NCBI GenBank assembly: GCA_937998875.1
Contig: CALLBO010000006.1
Coordinates: 28,098 to 92,097 of the forward strand
Reading direction: 5' to 3'
Length of the DNA: 64,000 bases
Source of the DNA: an uncultured Granulosicoccaceae bacterium
GTDB taxonomy: Bacteria; Pseudomonadota; Gammaproteobacteria; Granulosicoccales; Granulosicoccaceae
Shown here: positions 48,520 to 57,689 of the stretch, piece by piece
Layout of the letters: every line of letters begins with the position of its first letter
Position numbering within the stretch: position 1 is the first letter of the stretch
Notes under the pieces: model-generated
The model's input: only the letters and a program-made list of their open reading frames with translations
Told to the model about the DNA's origin: nothing
Database searches by the model: none
Position numbers and translations under genes: made by a program

Positions 48520-49197
48520 CTATTGGTTTTGAACGCTAAGTCGATCTGATTTATCGGAAAGAAAATAGACTGAGGTAATCGCCAGTAATGAAATCACCAG
48601 CAATACCGCAGACATAATGGCTGCGGAGTGATTATCAAATGCCTGTACACTGTCATAGATCGAAATTGCCACTGTACGCGTCTCGTTCGGAATGTTGCCA
48701 CCGACCATCAGTACAACACCGAACTCCCCGAGTGTATGAGCAAACACAAGTACTGCGGCTCCGAGTAAACCGGGCCATATCAGCGGCAGTTCAATGGTAG
48801 TGAATTGTTGCCATCGATTCAGACCACAACAGGCAGCGGCGTCCTGTACGTCACGACCTATCTGTTCGAAAGCCCGCTTTAGAGGCTGTACCGCGAACGG
48901 CAGGTTAAAGATCACAGAGGCTATTAACAAGCCTTCAAAACTGAAAGCCAGGCTCTTACCGGTAATTGATTGATACCACTCGCCGGTTGTTGAGGACTGA
49001 CTGAAAATAGATAACAGATAAAAGCCGAGTACGGTCGGCGGCAGAACCAGTGGCAGCGCGAGTACCGCTTGTAACAGTGTGCGGCCTTTAAACTCGGACC
49101 AGGCGAGCCATCTGCCAAGCAGGACGCCTAGTGGCATCAACAACACGAGTGTCCATAGTGAAAGTTTGAATGAGAGTGTTAGTGCTGACCAGTCCAC
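48520..49197 (-). CDS. modB: Molybdate ABC transporter permease
   Basis: 'ALTLSFKLSLWTLVLLMPLGVLLGRWLA', 'LPLVLPPTVLGFYLL', 'HTLGEFGVVLMVGGNIPNETRTVAISIYD' (ModB EAA-type loop). GTG start overlaps the upstream stop. Confidence 0.93.
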   Translation of the reverse strand: MDWSALTLSFKLSLWTLVLLMPLGVLLGRWLAWSEFKGRTLLQAVLALPLVLPPTVLGFYLLSIFSQSSTTGEWYQSITGKSLAFSFEGLLIASVIFNLPFAVQPLKRAFEQIGRDVQDAAACCGLNRWQQFTTIELPLIWPGLLGAAVLVFAHTLGEFGVVLMVGGNIPNETRTVAISIYDSVQAFDNHSAAIMSAVLLVISLLAITSVYFLSDKSDRLSVQNQ

Positions 49198-50363
49198 TAG
49201 TTTTCCATCCGGCTGATCTCTGCCCTTATAAGATTGCCGTGTTGGTCAAGTGATGGTACCGCATTCACAGTGTCTGCATCGAACTCGGTTCCGTCGGGCG
49301 CCAGTAGCTCTACCGGCCCGTGTTCGCTGTTGATAGTGAGGTATTTATTCTGAGGATGGTTTATAAGATCATCCAGTTCAGATAACCGACCGTAGGCAAT
49401 ACCTGCTTTTTCCAGCCGAATGATATTGTCGTCCCGACTGTGTTTGGCAAACTCATCGGCAACGATGCTGTCTACAGTTTCCCGGTTGGAAACCCGTGAT
49501 GTGTTGTCTGCGAATCCATCAGTCGTCGCAAGTTCCGGTTTACCCAATACAACGGTGCATAGGTTCTTCCACTCCCGCTCGTTTTGTATTGAAATGAGTA
49601 TAAATTTACTATCTGCGCAAGGGTAGGCGCCATAAGGTGCAATGGTGGGGTGCTTAAGACCATGCCTGCCGGGGTTCTTTTTCCCATAGCGATACTGAAG
49701 ATAAGGTACATTCATCCAGTCTGCCAACGCGTGATAGAGCGATACGTTGATGATGCGCCCTTTCCGTTCGTTGTCTCTTTCACGTGCGAATAACGCCTGG
49801 AGTATTGACTGATATGCCGTCATGCCTGCGGCGATATCGCAAACTGACACACCAACCCGTGCTGGACCATCAGTGGTACCGTTGATAGCACATAGACCGG
49901 ACTCCGCCTGAATCAGTAAATCGTAAGCTTTCTGATGGGCATACGCGCCGGTTTCTCCAAAGCCGGAAATATTGCAGATAATAAGAGACGGGTGTGCATC
50001 GTTGAGTGACTCGGCACCCACACCCAGACGTGCCGCAGCTCCCGGGGCAAGGTTTTGGATAAAGACATCAGCTGATGCGATCATTTTTTGTAACAGTGCC
50101 TTTTCGGAATCCTGTTTAAGATCAAGGCAGATTGATTCCTTGCCGTGGTTCAGCCAGACAAAATAGGCACTGTCGCCATTCACCAGCGTGTCGTAGCGGC
50201 GTGCAAAATCACCCTCGGGTCGTTCAACCTTAATGACACGCGCGCCGGCTTGTGCCATGCGTCCTGAGGCGTAAGGTGCGGCAACTGCCTGTTCGACACT
50301 GACAACGGTAATACCTTCAAGGTCATGCATCAGGTGGAGTTTTTTGACTGATTGATGCTGCAT
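49197..50363 (-). CDS. CaiB/BaiF-family (type III) CoA-transferase
   Basis: 'ARVIKVERPEGDFARRYDTLVNGDSAYFVWLNHGKESICLDLKQ', 'NISGFGETGAYAHQKAYDLLIQAESGLCAINGTTDGPARVGVSVCDIAAGMTAYQSIL'. Start refined; the track ORF runs to 50408. Confidence 0.93.
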   Translation of the reverse strand: MQHQSVKKLHLMHDLEGITVVSVEQAVAAPYASGRMAQAGARVIKVERPEGDFARRYDTLVNGDSAYFVWLNHGKESICLDLKQDSEKALLQKMIASADVFIQNLAPGAAARLGVGAESLNDAHPSLIICNISGFGETGAYAHQKAYDLLIQAESGLCAINGTTDGPARVGVSVCDIAAGMTAYQSILQALFARERDNERKGRIINVSLYHALADWMNVPYLQYRYGKKNPGRHGLKHPTIAPYGAYPCADSKFILISIQNEREWKNLCTVVLGKPELATTDGFADNTSRVSNRETVDSIVADEFAKHSRDDNIIRLEKAGIAYGRLSELDDLINHPQNKYLTINSEHGPVELLAPDGTEFDADTVNAVPSLDQHGNLIRAEISRMEN

Positions 50364-50486
50364 GGTACGGCGCTTATGGTGGAGTTGTCTAACCTCGTGC
50401 GGCACCAATGAAGAATTTGAATAAAATTGCCGGTTGCAGTTATGCTGGAGGTATTCGACTCGGTATCGAGCCTACACGGACAGATA

Positions 50487-51284
50487 ATGTACGAATTTAC
50501 CTATAGAAAAAGTGACTCTGTGGATGAGGCGGCCTTAATGTTTGGTGCTGCAGCGGATCCGCAGTATCTGGCCGGCGGGATGACAATACTGCCAACCATG
50601 AAGCAGCGCCTGGCATCACCGGATGTGTTAATCGATTTAAGTGATATTTCTGCGCTCAAGGGAATAGAAAGGCACGATAACAACATTGTGATAGGAGCGT
50701 TAACCACGCATGCGCAGGTGGCCGCCTCTGTTTTGACCCGCAGTTACCTGCCGGCGCTTGCTGAGCTTGCCTCTGTCATCGGTGATCCCCAGGTAAGAAA
50801 TCGTGGAACTCTGGGCGGATCGATCGCCAATGCTGATCCCGCATCTGATTATCCGGCAGCGGTGCTTGGTCTCGGTGCGACGATACATACCAACCAGAGA
50901 GCAATTACCGCAGACGATTTTTTCATAGATATTTTTGAGACAGCGCTTGACGAGGGAGAGCTTGTCACCCATGTCTCTTTCCCGGTGCCGGAAATGGCGG
51001 CCTACAGAAAGTTTCCTAATCCGGCTTCCGGGTATGCAGTAGTAGGCGTGTTTGTAGTGCGGATGAATGGATCATCGCGGGTGGCGGTAACTGGTGCTGC
51101 CGGTAGTGTGTTTCGTGCAGAATCAATGGAAGCTGCACTGGATAAAAGTTTTACGTCATCGAGCCTTAAAGATATTGAGGTTAACGCTGACGAATTTAAC
51201 GAAGACATTCACGCCAGTGCTGAATATCGCGCGCATCTGGTCGGAGTGATGGCAACGCGTGCTGTCGAGTCACTTACAAGATAG
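50487..51284 (+). CDS. FAD-binding (medium/CoxM-like) subunit of a xanthine dehydrogenase/CO dehydrogenase-family enzyme
   Basis: 'YLAGGMTILPTMKQRLASPDVLIDLSDI', 'LASVIGDPQVRNRGTLGGSIANADPASDYPAAVLGLGA'. Start refined from track start 50427. Confidence 0.9.
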   Translation: MYEFTYRKSDSVDEAALMFGAAADPQYLAGGMTILPTMKQRLASPDVLIDLSDISALKGIERHDNNIVIGALTTHAQVAASVLTRSYLPALAELASVIGDPQVRNRGTLGGSIANADPASDYPAAVLGLGATIHTNQRAITADDFFIDIFETALDEGELVTHVSFPVPEMAAYRKFPNPASGYAVVGVFVVRMNGSSRVAVTGAAGSVFRAESMEAALDKSFTSSSLKDIEVNADEFNEDIHASAEYRAHLVGVMATRAVESLTR

Positions 51285-52476
51285 GATTTTAACCAGTGGG
51301 TTGTCCCGTGAGGTTGGCACAATAGTGAGCGGCGCATCGGCCACCTTACCGGGCACGATATCAGCTCTGCAGGTTAGTATGATGCAGGAGCTGCCGGTGT
51401 CTATTGATGCTGAACTAAGTTGCGAAGCAGGAGAGCTGTTGTCACTGGTCGGGCCGTCCGGTGCCGGTAAAACCACTGTGCTGCGCGCCATTGCCGGTTT
51501 AAGCAAACCTGCTACCGGTTCAATTCGTTGTAACGGTGAGGTCTGGTTTGATTCATCCAGTCGCACGTTTGTTAAAGCGCAACAACGCCGTGTAGGTTAT
51601 GTATTTCAGCAGCATGCTTTGTTTCCGCATCTTACTGCCAGACAGAATGTTGAACAGTCTCTGCGACAGCATAAGCCATCTGAAAGGCGGCTATTGTCAG
51701 ACCGTTGGCTGAGACGGGTCAACCTTGAAGGGCTTGAGCACAGACGACCGGCGCAGTTATCCGGTGGCCAAAAGCAACGGGTCGGACTCGCCCGGGCGCT
51801 GGCAAGGGAGCCTTCTGTGCTGCTACTGGATGAACCGTTTTCATCGGTAGACAGCGCTACACGCGATCGCCTGTACACAGAACTCGCCGCACTCAGGCGT
51901 GACCTTAAGATTCCTGCAGTACTCGTCACTCATGATTTGCATGAAGCGACCATTCTTTCGGATCATCTGTGTATGCTTTCAAAGGGCACTACGCTGCAGA
52001 CCGGTACGGTGCAGGAGGTGACAACCAGACCCGCCTCTGTACTAGTGGCAAGGCTGGTCGGGTTTAAAAATGTATTTCGAGCTACTGTGGTTGAGGTGTT
52101 TAATGGTCAGGCGCTTATTGAATGGCGCGGTCAGAAGCTTGAGGTGGCATCCGCCGCGCACTTTAAAAAGGCAGATGCAGTGCACTGGTGTATCCCCCAA
52201 TCACATGTTGTTCTGCATCGTCAATCAAGACCTTCAAGAGGTGAGCGGGAAAACCCGCTTACCGGTCGTGTGACTGAAGTGTTGCGCATGGGTGACAGCG
52301 CTCTGGTAGGTGTGCATGTAGGTAACCCGGACAGGCCGCCGGTGTACTTATCAGTACCATTACATGTCGCAGAACGAAACCAGGTAGTGGTTGGTGCAGA
52401 CATTGGTTTTTCACTGTTGGCTGAAAGCATTCATCTGATGCAGCCGGATCGGCTCGGTCGCAGCAGAAGTATGTAG
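51259..52476 (+). CDS. modC: Molybdate ABC transporter ATP-binding protein
   Basis: 'LVGPSGAGKTTVLRAIAGL', 'QHALFPHLTARQNV', 'LSGGQKQRVGLARALAREPSVLLLDEPFSSVD', C-terminal TOBE-like domain. The exact start is uncertain (GTG 51259 in the track). Confidence 0.88.
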   Translation: MLSSHLQDRILTSGLSREVGTIVSGASATLPGTISALQVSMMQELPVSIDAELSCEAGELLSLVGPSGAGKTTVLRAIAGLSKPATGSIRCNGEVWFDSSSRTFVKAQQRRVGYVFQQHALFPHLTARQNVEQSLRQHKPSERRLLSDRWLRRVNLEGLEHRRPAQLSGGQKQRVGLARALAREPSVLLLDEPFSSVDSATRDRLYTELAALRRDLKIPAVLVTHDLHEATILSDHLCMLSKGTTLQTGTVQEVTTRPASVLVARLVGFKNVFRATVVEVFNGQALIEWRGQKLEVASAAHFKKADAVHWCIPQSHVVLHRQSRPSRGERENPLTGRVTEVLRMGDSALVGVHVGNPDRPPVYLSVPLHVAERNQVVVGADIGFSLLAESIHLMQPDRLGRSRSM

Positions 52477-52500
52477 AGTACGGCGATGTTGGTAATCAAA

Positions 52501-52526
52501 AAAAACCCCGCATCAGCGGGGTTTTT
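52501..52526. terminator. Bidirectional rho-independent terminator between modC and sodB
   Basis: AAAAACCCCGC-ATCA-GCGGGGTTTTT with A and T tracts on both sides, between convergent genes. Confidence 0.92.
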
Positions 52527-52567
52527 GTTACTGCTTTGTTGCTTCAGACTTTAAGTTGAGGCCGGTT

Positions 52568-53176
52568 TTAAGTTGAAGCCAGTCTTGATGCAACGTTTTC
52601 CCAGTTAACCAGGTTATCGAGGAAGTTAGTCAGGTAATCAGGTCGCTTGTTGCGGTAGTCAATGTAGTAGGAATGTTCCCATACATCACAGCCGAGCAGA
52701 GCAGTCTGGTTGAAGCAAAGCGGGTTAACGCCGTTTTCAGTTTTGGTGACTTTGAGCGTGCCATCGGTGTCTACTACCAGCCAGCACCAGCCGGAACCGA
52801 ATTGTCCGGCACCAGCCGCACTGAAGTCTGCTTTAAACTGATCAACCGATCCGAACGCGTCAGCAATTCGTGATTCCAGCTCTGAAGGCATCTTCTGGCC
52901 GTTCGGGCCCATCATTTCCCAGAACTGCGTATGGTTCCAGTGCTGCGAGGCATTGTTGAAGATGCCGTTCTGAGCGACAGCCTTGCTATCGTATGTGCCG
53001 GTGATGATGTCTTCCAGCGATTTGTTTTCCCACTCGGTGCCGGCAACCAGTTTATTGCCGTTAACCACGTAGGCGTTGTGGTGCAGGTCGTGGTGAAACT
53101 CGAGAGTTTCCTTGGACATGCCATTGGATGCCAGCGCGTCATGCGCGTAGGGGAGATCGGGTAGTTCGAAAGCCAT
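52568..53176 (-). CDS. sodB: Fe/Mn superoxide dismutase (Fe-type likely)
   Basis: 'MAFELPDLPYAHDALASNGMSKETLEFHHDLHHNAYV', 'QHWNHTQFWEMM', 'DVWEHSYYIDYRNKRPDYL'. Confidence 0.96.
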   Translation of the reverse strand: MAFELPDLPYAHDALASNGMSKETLEFHHDLHHNAYVVNGNKLVAGTEWENKSLEDIITGTYDSKAVAQNGIFNNASQHWNHTQFWEMMGPNGQKMPSELESRIADAFGSVDQFKADFSAAGAGQFGSGWCWLVVDTDGTLKVTKTENGVNPLCFNQTALLGCDVWEHSYYIDYRNKRPDYLTNFLDNLVNWENVASRLAST

Positions 53177-53318
53177 GTGTTTACTCTCTTTATTTGATTG
53201 GAATGCAGATGGATTTTAAACGATTTGGCGGTGGCTGGATACGACTTCAGTGTTAGCCCCAGCGTGTGTCTGGCGATCCGGCCTGCGGTAGACTCTGTTC
53301 TATTTGGATGCATTCCTG

Positions 53319-53837
53319 ATGACATCGTCGATATGGCTGTTTGGCTACGGTTCGTTAATCTGGCGGCCTGACTTTGCCTTTCTCTCAAACCGTGTAGCGT
53401 GGGTAGACGGGTGGTCGCGTCGATTCTGGCAGGGTTCGCACGATCATCGTGGTGTTCCGGACGCACCCGGCAGAGTGGTAACCCTGATACCGGCACCGGG
53501 TGATCGCTGCGGTGGAATGGCCTTTGAAATTGATGCCGACGTCGCTACCGGTATTTTTGAACAACTGGATTATCGTGAAAAAAACGGTTACGAACGCTAT
53601 CAGTCGCCACTGGTTTTTGATGATGGATCCTGTATTGACGGGATCTTTTACGTTGCCGGTGAAGACAATCCGGCCTACCTTGGAGCGGCCTCGATAACCC
53701 GCATCGCCGAGCAGATAAAACGCTCATCCGGTCCGAGTGGTTCAAACGAGGAATACCTGCGTAATCTGGCTGATGCATTAAGACAGCACGCCATCGACGA
53801 TGAACATGTATTCTCGATAGAGCGGTCACTGCAGTAA
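53319..53837 (+). CDS. ChaC-like gamma-glutamylcyclotransferase
   Basis: 'WLFGYGSLIWRPDF', 'RVAWVDGWSRRFWQGSHDHRGVPDAPGRVVTLIP', 'YREKNGYER'. Confidence 0.92.
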   Translation: MTSSIWLFGYGSLIWRPDFAFLSNRVAWVDGWSRRFWQGSHDHRGVPDAPGRVVTLIPAPGDRCGGMAFEIDADVATGIFEQLDYREKNGYERYQSPLVFDDGSCIDGIFYVAGEDNPAYLGAASITRIAEQIKRSSGPSGSNEEYLRNLADALRQHAIDDEHVFSIERSLQ

Positions 53838-53864
53838 CTTGCAGTTTAAAAGTGGAATGTAGAC

Positions 53865-55106
53865 ATGAAACTGACTTCAAAAGCACAGGCACTGGCAGCG
53901 GGTGAATTCGGCCCGGCTCGACAATGGGCAATAGAACATCAACAACAGATCGGTCGCATGTTTGATGCGGCAGATATGGTTGAAGTCAGTCAGGCCCACA
54001 TGATGGCTGATCCGGAATCTATCGGGCTGGCGGGTGTTGAACTGGTGGAAGGATTTGCCGCATTGCCTGAAGCAGAGCGACGGGTGGTAGTGCCGATGAT
54101 TACGGATCCGCGTGGAGTCGATCTTAATTACTACGACCCACTCGGACAGACAGAAGCCATGGCTGATCTTGAAAGGCGTTTTATCTTTGCCTGTCGGGCC
54201 ATGGGTATTGTGATGACCAACACGTGTATTAACTATCAAACCGTGATGCCACCGGTGCGTGGTGAGCATGTAGCTTATGGGGATACCGGGGTGGTTATCT
54301 ATTCAAACAGCTTCTGTGGAGCGCGGTCTAATTTTGAAGGTGGTCCGTCAGCATTGGCAGCAGGCTTAACCGGCTTAACTCCACGCTACGGATTGCACCT
54401 TGATGAAAACCGGGTGGCCACTAAACGCTTTGTTGTTGAAAAGCAGCCGGAAGAACTTACCGAGTGGGGTGTGCTTGGTGCAGTCATCGGCAAGCGCGCA
54501 GGCTCTTACTGGGAAGTACCGGTCGTTGAAGGCATTGAACGCGTACCAACCTCTGATGAGGCAAAGCACATGGGGGCTGCCATGGCGAGCTACGGGTCAA
54601 CGCCATTGTTTCACATTGTTGGTGTGACTCCCGAGTGCGACAGTCTGGCAGATGTAGAAGGCGGGGATTTGCCCGTAGAAAGCATCACTGGTAGAGAACT
54701 GGCTGAGTTACGTGGTTCATTCGGGGCAGTTGGTGAAAAAGTGGATGTTGTCGTTTTTGCAGCCCCGCAGCTGTCACTGGTTGAAATGCAAAGTGTTGCC
54801 GCGCTTTGCCGTGGCAGAACCAAACATAAAGATACATCGATGCTGGTGTGTACGCCCGCCAGTGTTTATGTTGACGCCGAGGCGGCCGGTTATATCGAGG
54901 ATATCGAAAACTTCGGCGCACGTGTATTGCAAGGCACTTGCTTCTACCAGCAATACGCACGTGAAATAGGCGAGGCTAATGGCTGGATCCGTTTGCTTTC
55001 AAACTCTACAAAAATAGTAAATATACTTGGAGGTTATGGCTACAAGCCTGCGTTGGCTTCAATGACTGAGTGTGTTGATTCAGCAGTTGCCGGAAAGATT
55101 GTCTAA
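53865..55106 (+). CDS. Aconitase X catalytic (large) subunit
   Basis: 'RRVVVPMITDPRGVDLNYYDP', 'TNTCINYQTVMPPVRGEHVAYGDTGVVIYSNSFCGARSNFEGGPSALAAGLTGLTPRYGLHLDENR'. Confidence 0.88.
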   Translation: MKLTSKAQALAAGEFGPARQWAIEHQQQIGRMFDAADMVEVSQAHMMADPESIGLAGVELVEGFAALPEAERRVVVPMITDPRGVDLNYYDPLGQTEAMADLERRFIFACRAMGIVMTNTCINYQTVMPPVRGEHVAYGDTGVVIYSNSFCGARSNFEGGPSALAAGLTGLTPRYGLHLDENRVATKRFVVEKQPEELTEWGVLGAVIGKRAGSYWEVPVVEGIERVPTSDEAKHMGAAMASYGSTPLFHIVGVTPECDSLADVEGGDLPVESITGRELAELRGSFGAVGEKVDVVVFAAPQLSLVEMQSVAALCRGRTKHKDTSMLVCTPASVYVDAEAAGYIEDIENFGARVLQGTCFYQQYAREIGEANGWIRLLSNSTKIVNILGGYGYKPALASMTECVDSAVAGKIV

Positions 55107-55130
55107 TTCAGATTGTATGGTGGAGATTTT

Positions 55131-55547
55131 ATGATGTCTCGTGTGCTCAAATGTCACGTGGGGATAGGTTCTAAAGTCGAGGGCGTGGCCCTGGTCGCTG
55201 ATGATAATTTTTCAGCGCGATACGATCTTGATCGACTCTCGGGAGTGTTTTCCCGACCTCAACATGCGTTGGCGGGTGAGAGCTATGTCGATAAGATTTT
55301 GGTTCTAAATACCGCCAAAGGGGGTGTCGCAACAGCGTGGATGCTTTATGAAATGGTGTCCCGCGGGATGGCTCCCAAGGCGCTGTTGCTAAATTCTGCG
55401 AATACTATATTGGCTCAGGGAGCAGCACTTGCTGAGCTGCCGCTGTGTGATCGCTTTGAAGATGGAGATGTAACCGGTCTGATAAATACTGGTGATCAAT
55501 TGATCGTTGATCCTGAGATCGGGCAGGTGAGTCTGATGAATGGTTAG
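55131..55547 (+). CDS. Aconitase X swivel domain / small subunit (DUF126)
   Basis: 'FSRPQHALAGESYVDKILVLNTAKGGVATAWMLYEMVSRGMAPKALLLNSANTILAQGAALAELPL'; immediately follows the large subunit. Confidence 0.88.
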   Translation: MMSRVLKCHVGIGSKVEGVALVADDNFSARYDLDRLSGVFSRPQHALAGESYVDKILVLNTAKGGVATAWMLYEMVSRGMAPKALLLNSANTILAQGAALAELPLCDRFEDGDVTGLINTGDQLIVDPEIGQVSLMNG

Positions 55548-55643
55548 CTGTTGGGCTGTGCGGAAAGTTCGGTAACAAACTTTTCACAGCCACTGTCGGC
55601 TGAGCTTGCGCGAAAAAATGCAGGCATAGCAGATGCAGATTAT

Positions 55644-56705
55644 TCAGCCGCGGCGGTTGGCGCTGCGTTTTGCGACTTCATAGCGACGTTGTTGTGTGGC
55701 TGAAAGCTGCATACTTCCTAACGCTCTAAGTGCGGCAAATCGGGTTGGTTTTATTTCGGTTGTATTTTCAGCGATGCTTAACAGCCCGGCTATCATGTCG
55801 TCATCCGGGTTGCTGATGTTATTGATGGCGAATGCCGCGCTTGATCGCACTGCCGGGTCCGGATCATTCAGGCCGCGTGAGAGTGCTTCTCTGGCCACCA
55901 TTGAATTTTTATCCCAACGCCCCAGTAGTGCCATGCTCTGGGAACGCACTGTAGCATCGTAGTGATTTGACAGGTTGTTGAGGTTGTCGTTCAGGCTTTG
56001 CAGTTGAGCATCGTTCGCTCTGCGCGATGGAGGAGTGGCAAGTACGTTCATGGTCGCTACAAGCATCTGCGTGTCATCGCCACTGCTCAACAGTTCTATC
56101 GCAATGTTTCTGGCTTCATCGCTTCTTGGTTGTATGCGTCTTAACAGATCAAGGCCTGCAATTCGGGATTGCAGATCACCTGAGTACGCCAATTCTGAGG
56201 CAACCTGCAGTATTTCCGGGTCGTTGTATGGGCCGAGGAGGGCGGCGAGTTGTTTGGCTCGTGCTGGATCTATCGTGTAACGGAATTCTTCCAGCAGACT
56301 TAATCGTAGTTGTCTGTCGGTTTTGAGTTGCTCCTCGAGACGAATAAATTCTTCATCCGTGAGCGGTTCAACTGCTACTGATGACGGCTCAATATTATCT
56401 GCCGCGCTAAGGCTGGTATTTGCGTTGTTTAGTTGCTCTGATTCCAGTTGACTCGCTGATGTATCGGTCGAATCGCTTTCTATTGATTCGGCGATTAGCG
56501 CTGCGTCATCTTTTTTGGTTTCAAGCGGATTGTTTGCAGCCGTAGCCTCGTTGGAGGTTGTATGGTCATTGCCGCTGTTAGATAAGGTAGGTGATGATTC
56601 GGTCGGAATTAACTCGTGCGAATCTGAATTTTCATGCAGGCCAAAATACCAACCGCCCGCCAGAATGGCGAGCGGCAGTAACACTAATAGTGTTTTCTTA
56701 AACAA
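55644..56705 (-). CDS. Exported HEAT-repeat protein
   Basis: N-terminal TM 'TLLVLLPLAILAGGWYFGL', acidic low-complexity linker, C-terminal HEAT-like repeats 'ALLGRWDKNSMVAREALSRGLNDPDPAVRSSAAFAINNI'. Confidence 0.75.
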   Translation of the reverse strand: MFKKTLLVLLPLAILAGGWYFGLHENSDSHELIPTESSPTLSNSGNDHTTSNEATAANNPLETKKDDAALIAESIESDSTDTSASQLESEQLNNANTSLSAADNIEPSSVAVEPLTDEEFIRLEEQLKTDRQLRLSLLEEFRYTIDPARAKQLAALLGPYNDPEILQVASELAYSGDLQSRIAGLDLLRRIQPRSDEARNIAIELLSSGDDTQMLVATMNVLATPPSRRANDAQLQSLNDNLNNLSNHYDATVRSQSMALLGRWDKNSMVAREALSRGLNDPDPAVRSSAAFAINNISNPDDDMIAGLLSIAENTTEIKPTRFAALRALGSMQLSATQQRRYEVAKRSANRRG

Positions 56706-56720
56706 CTGGATGAATCCAGA

Positions 56721-57689
56721 CTAGTTTGGTGCACCGGTAGAGAAATCTGCGAGCTCTGATGTGCCTGGTGTGGCAGCCATCTTCCAGCCGAATTCCTCAA
56801 ACCCTGAAACTTCCTGGTAGAACTGTGCGATTGTCGGGCTGCAACCGAAGATGTAATACGGTGCGTACGTAACGCCGTCAATAACGACATCGCCACCGGC
56901 AACAGGTGCGAGTTTTGTTTGTAGTGAACCCCAGGTTTCCGGTCCGACAATACCATCAATGAGAAGGTTGTTTTCGGTTTGGAATTCTGTCACTGCACGA
57001 TTTGTATTCGGGCCGAAAATACCGTCAGCAAAACCGTCGAATGAGGAGGTACCCCCGTTGCCCTGGCACCAAAGGATACGTTGCACACCTTGTACGTATG
57101 AGCTTGTTGCAAAATCGCTGCTGGTGCTCAGCTGACAATTGTCGCCCCAATCGCTGTTGCTTGAGTCAGGATCATCGCAGGTGTTTGCGATCGGTGTGGT
57201 GTTACCTGCGTCGGCAAAGCTGCTGACATCATTCGGGTTTGTGCCGTCAAGGATTTCCTGAAAATTGCTCACACCGTCACCATCTAGATCGCCTTCGGCG
57301 TCGGTTGCATCGAGTGGGTCTGTGCCTATGTCTAATTCTTCGTTGTCAAAAATACCGTCCTCATCAGAATCCTGCGACGCGGGATCAGTTCCAAAAGTAG
57401 CAAACTCGTCAACGTTGCTCAGGGTATCTCCGTCTATATCACCGGTAGCGTCACTCGCATCGTTCGGGTCAGTGCCGATGCGTGTTTCCTCTGCATCGGT
57501 GATGCCGTCGCCGTCGGTATCAGTGCTATCTGTGAAAAGATCCTGAGGATCACTACCACCATCGGCAGTACCACCACCTGAACTACCTCCGCAGGCAGCC
57601 AGTGCAGCTGACACTACACAGATTGCAGTCAGGTTGATCGCTCGTTGTGGCAGTGTGAATGGGAAAGTGTATTTTGAAATTGGTTTCAT
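56721..57689 (-). CDS. Exported protein with thrombospondin type-3-like Ca-binding repeats and a peptidoglycan-binding domain
   Basis: Signal plus 'AACGGSSGGG' lipobox-like; 'DTDGDGITDAEETRIGTDPNDASD...SDEDGIFDNEELDIGTDPLD'; C-terminal 'GIFGPNTNRAVTEFQTENNLLIDGIVGPETWGSLQ'. Confidence 0.85.
   Translation of the reverse strand: MKPISKYTFPFTLPQRAINLTAICVVSAALAACGGSSGGGTADGGSDPQDLFTDSTDTDGDGITDAEETRIGTDPNDASDATGDIDGDTLSNVDEFATFGTDPASQDSDEDGIFDNEELDIGTDPLDATDAEGDLDGDGVSNFQEILDGTNPNDVSSFADAGNTTPIANTCDDPDSSNSDWGDNCQLSTSSDFATSSYVQGVQRILWCQGNGGTSSFDGFADGIFGPNTNRAVTEFQTENNLLIDGIVGPETWGSLQTKLAPVAGGDVVIDGVTYAPYYIFGCSPTIAQFYQEVSGFEEFGWKMAATPGTSELADFSTGAPN

Noticed and set aside
52912-53496. 194-aa minus-strand ORF overlapping sodB in another frame
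   Set aside because: Overlaps a clear superoxide dismutase and ChaC gene; sequence resembles frame-shifted sodB ('MTRWHPMACPRKLSSFTTTCTTTPTW').
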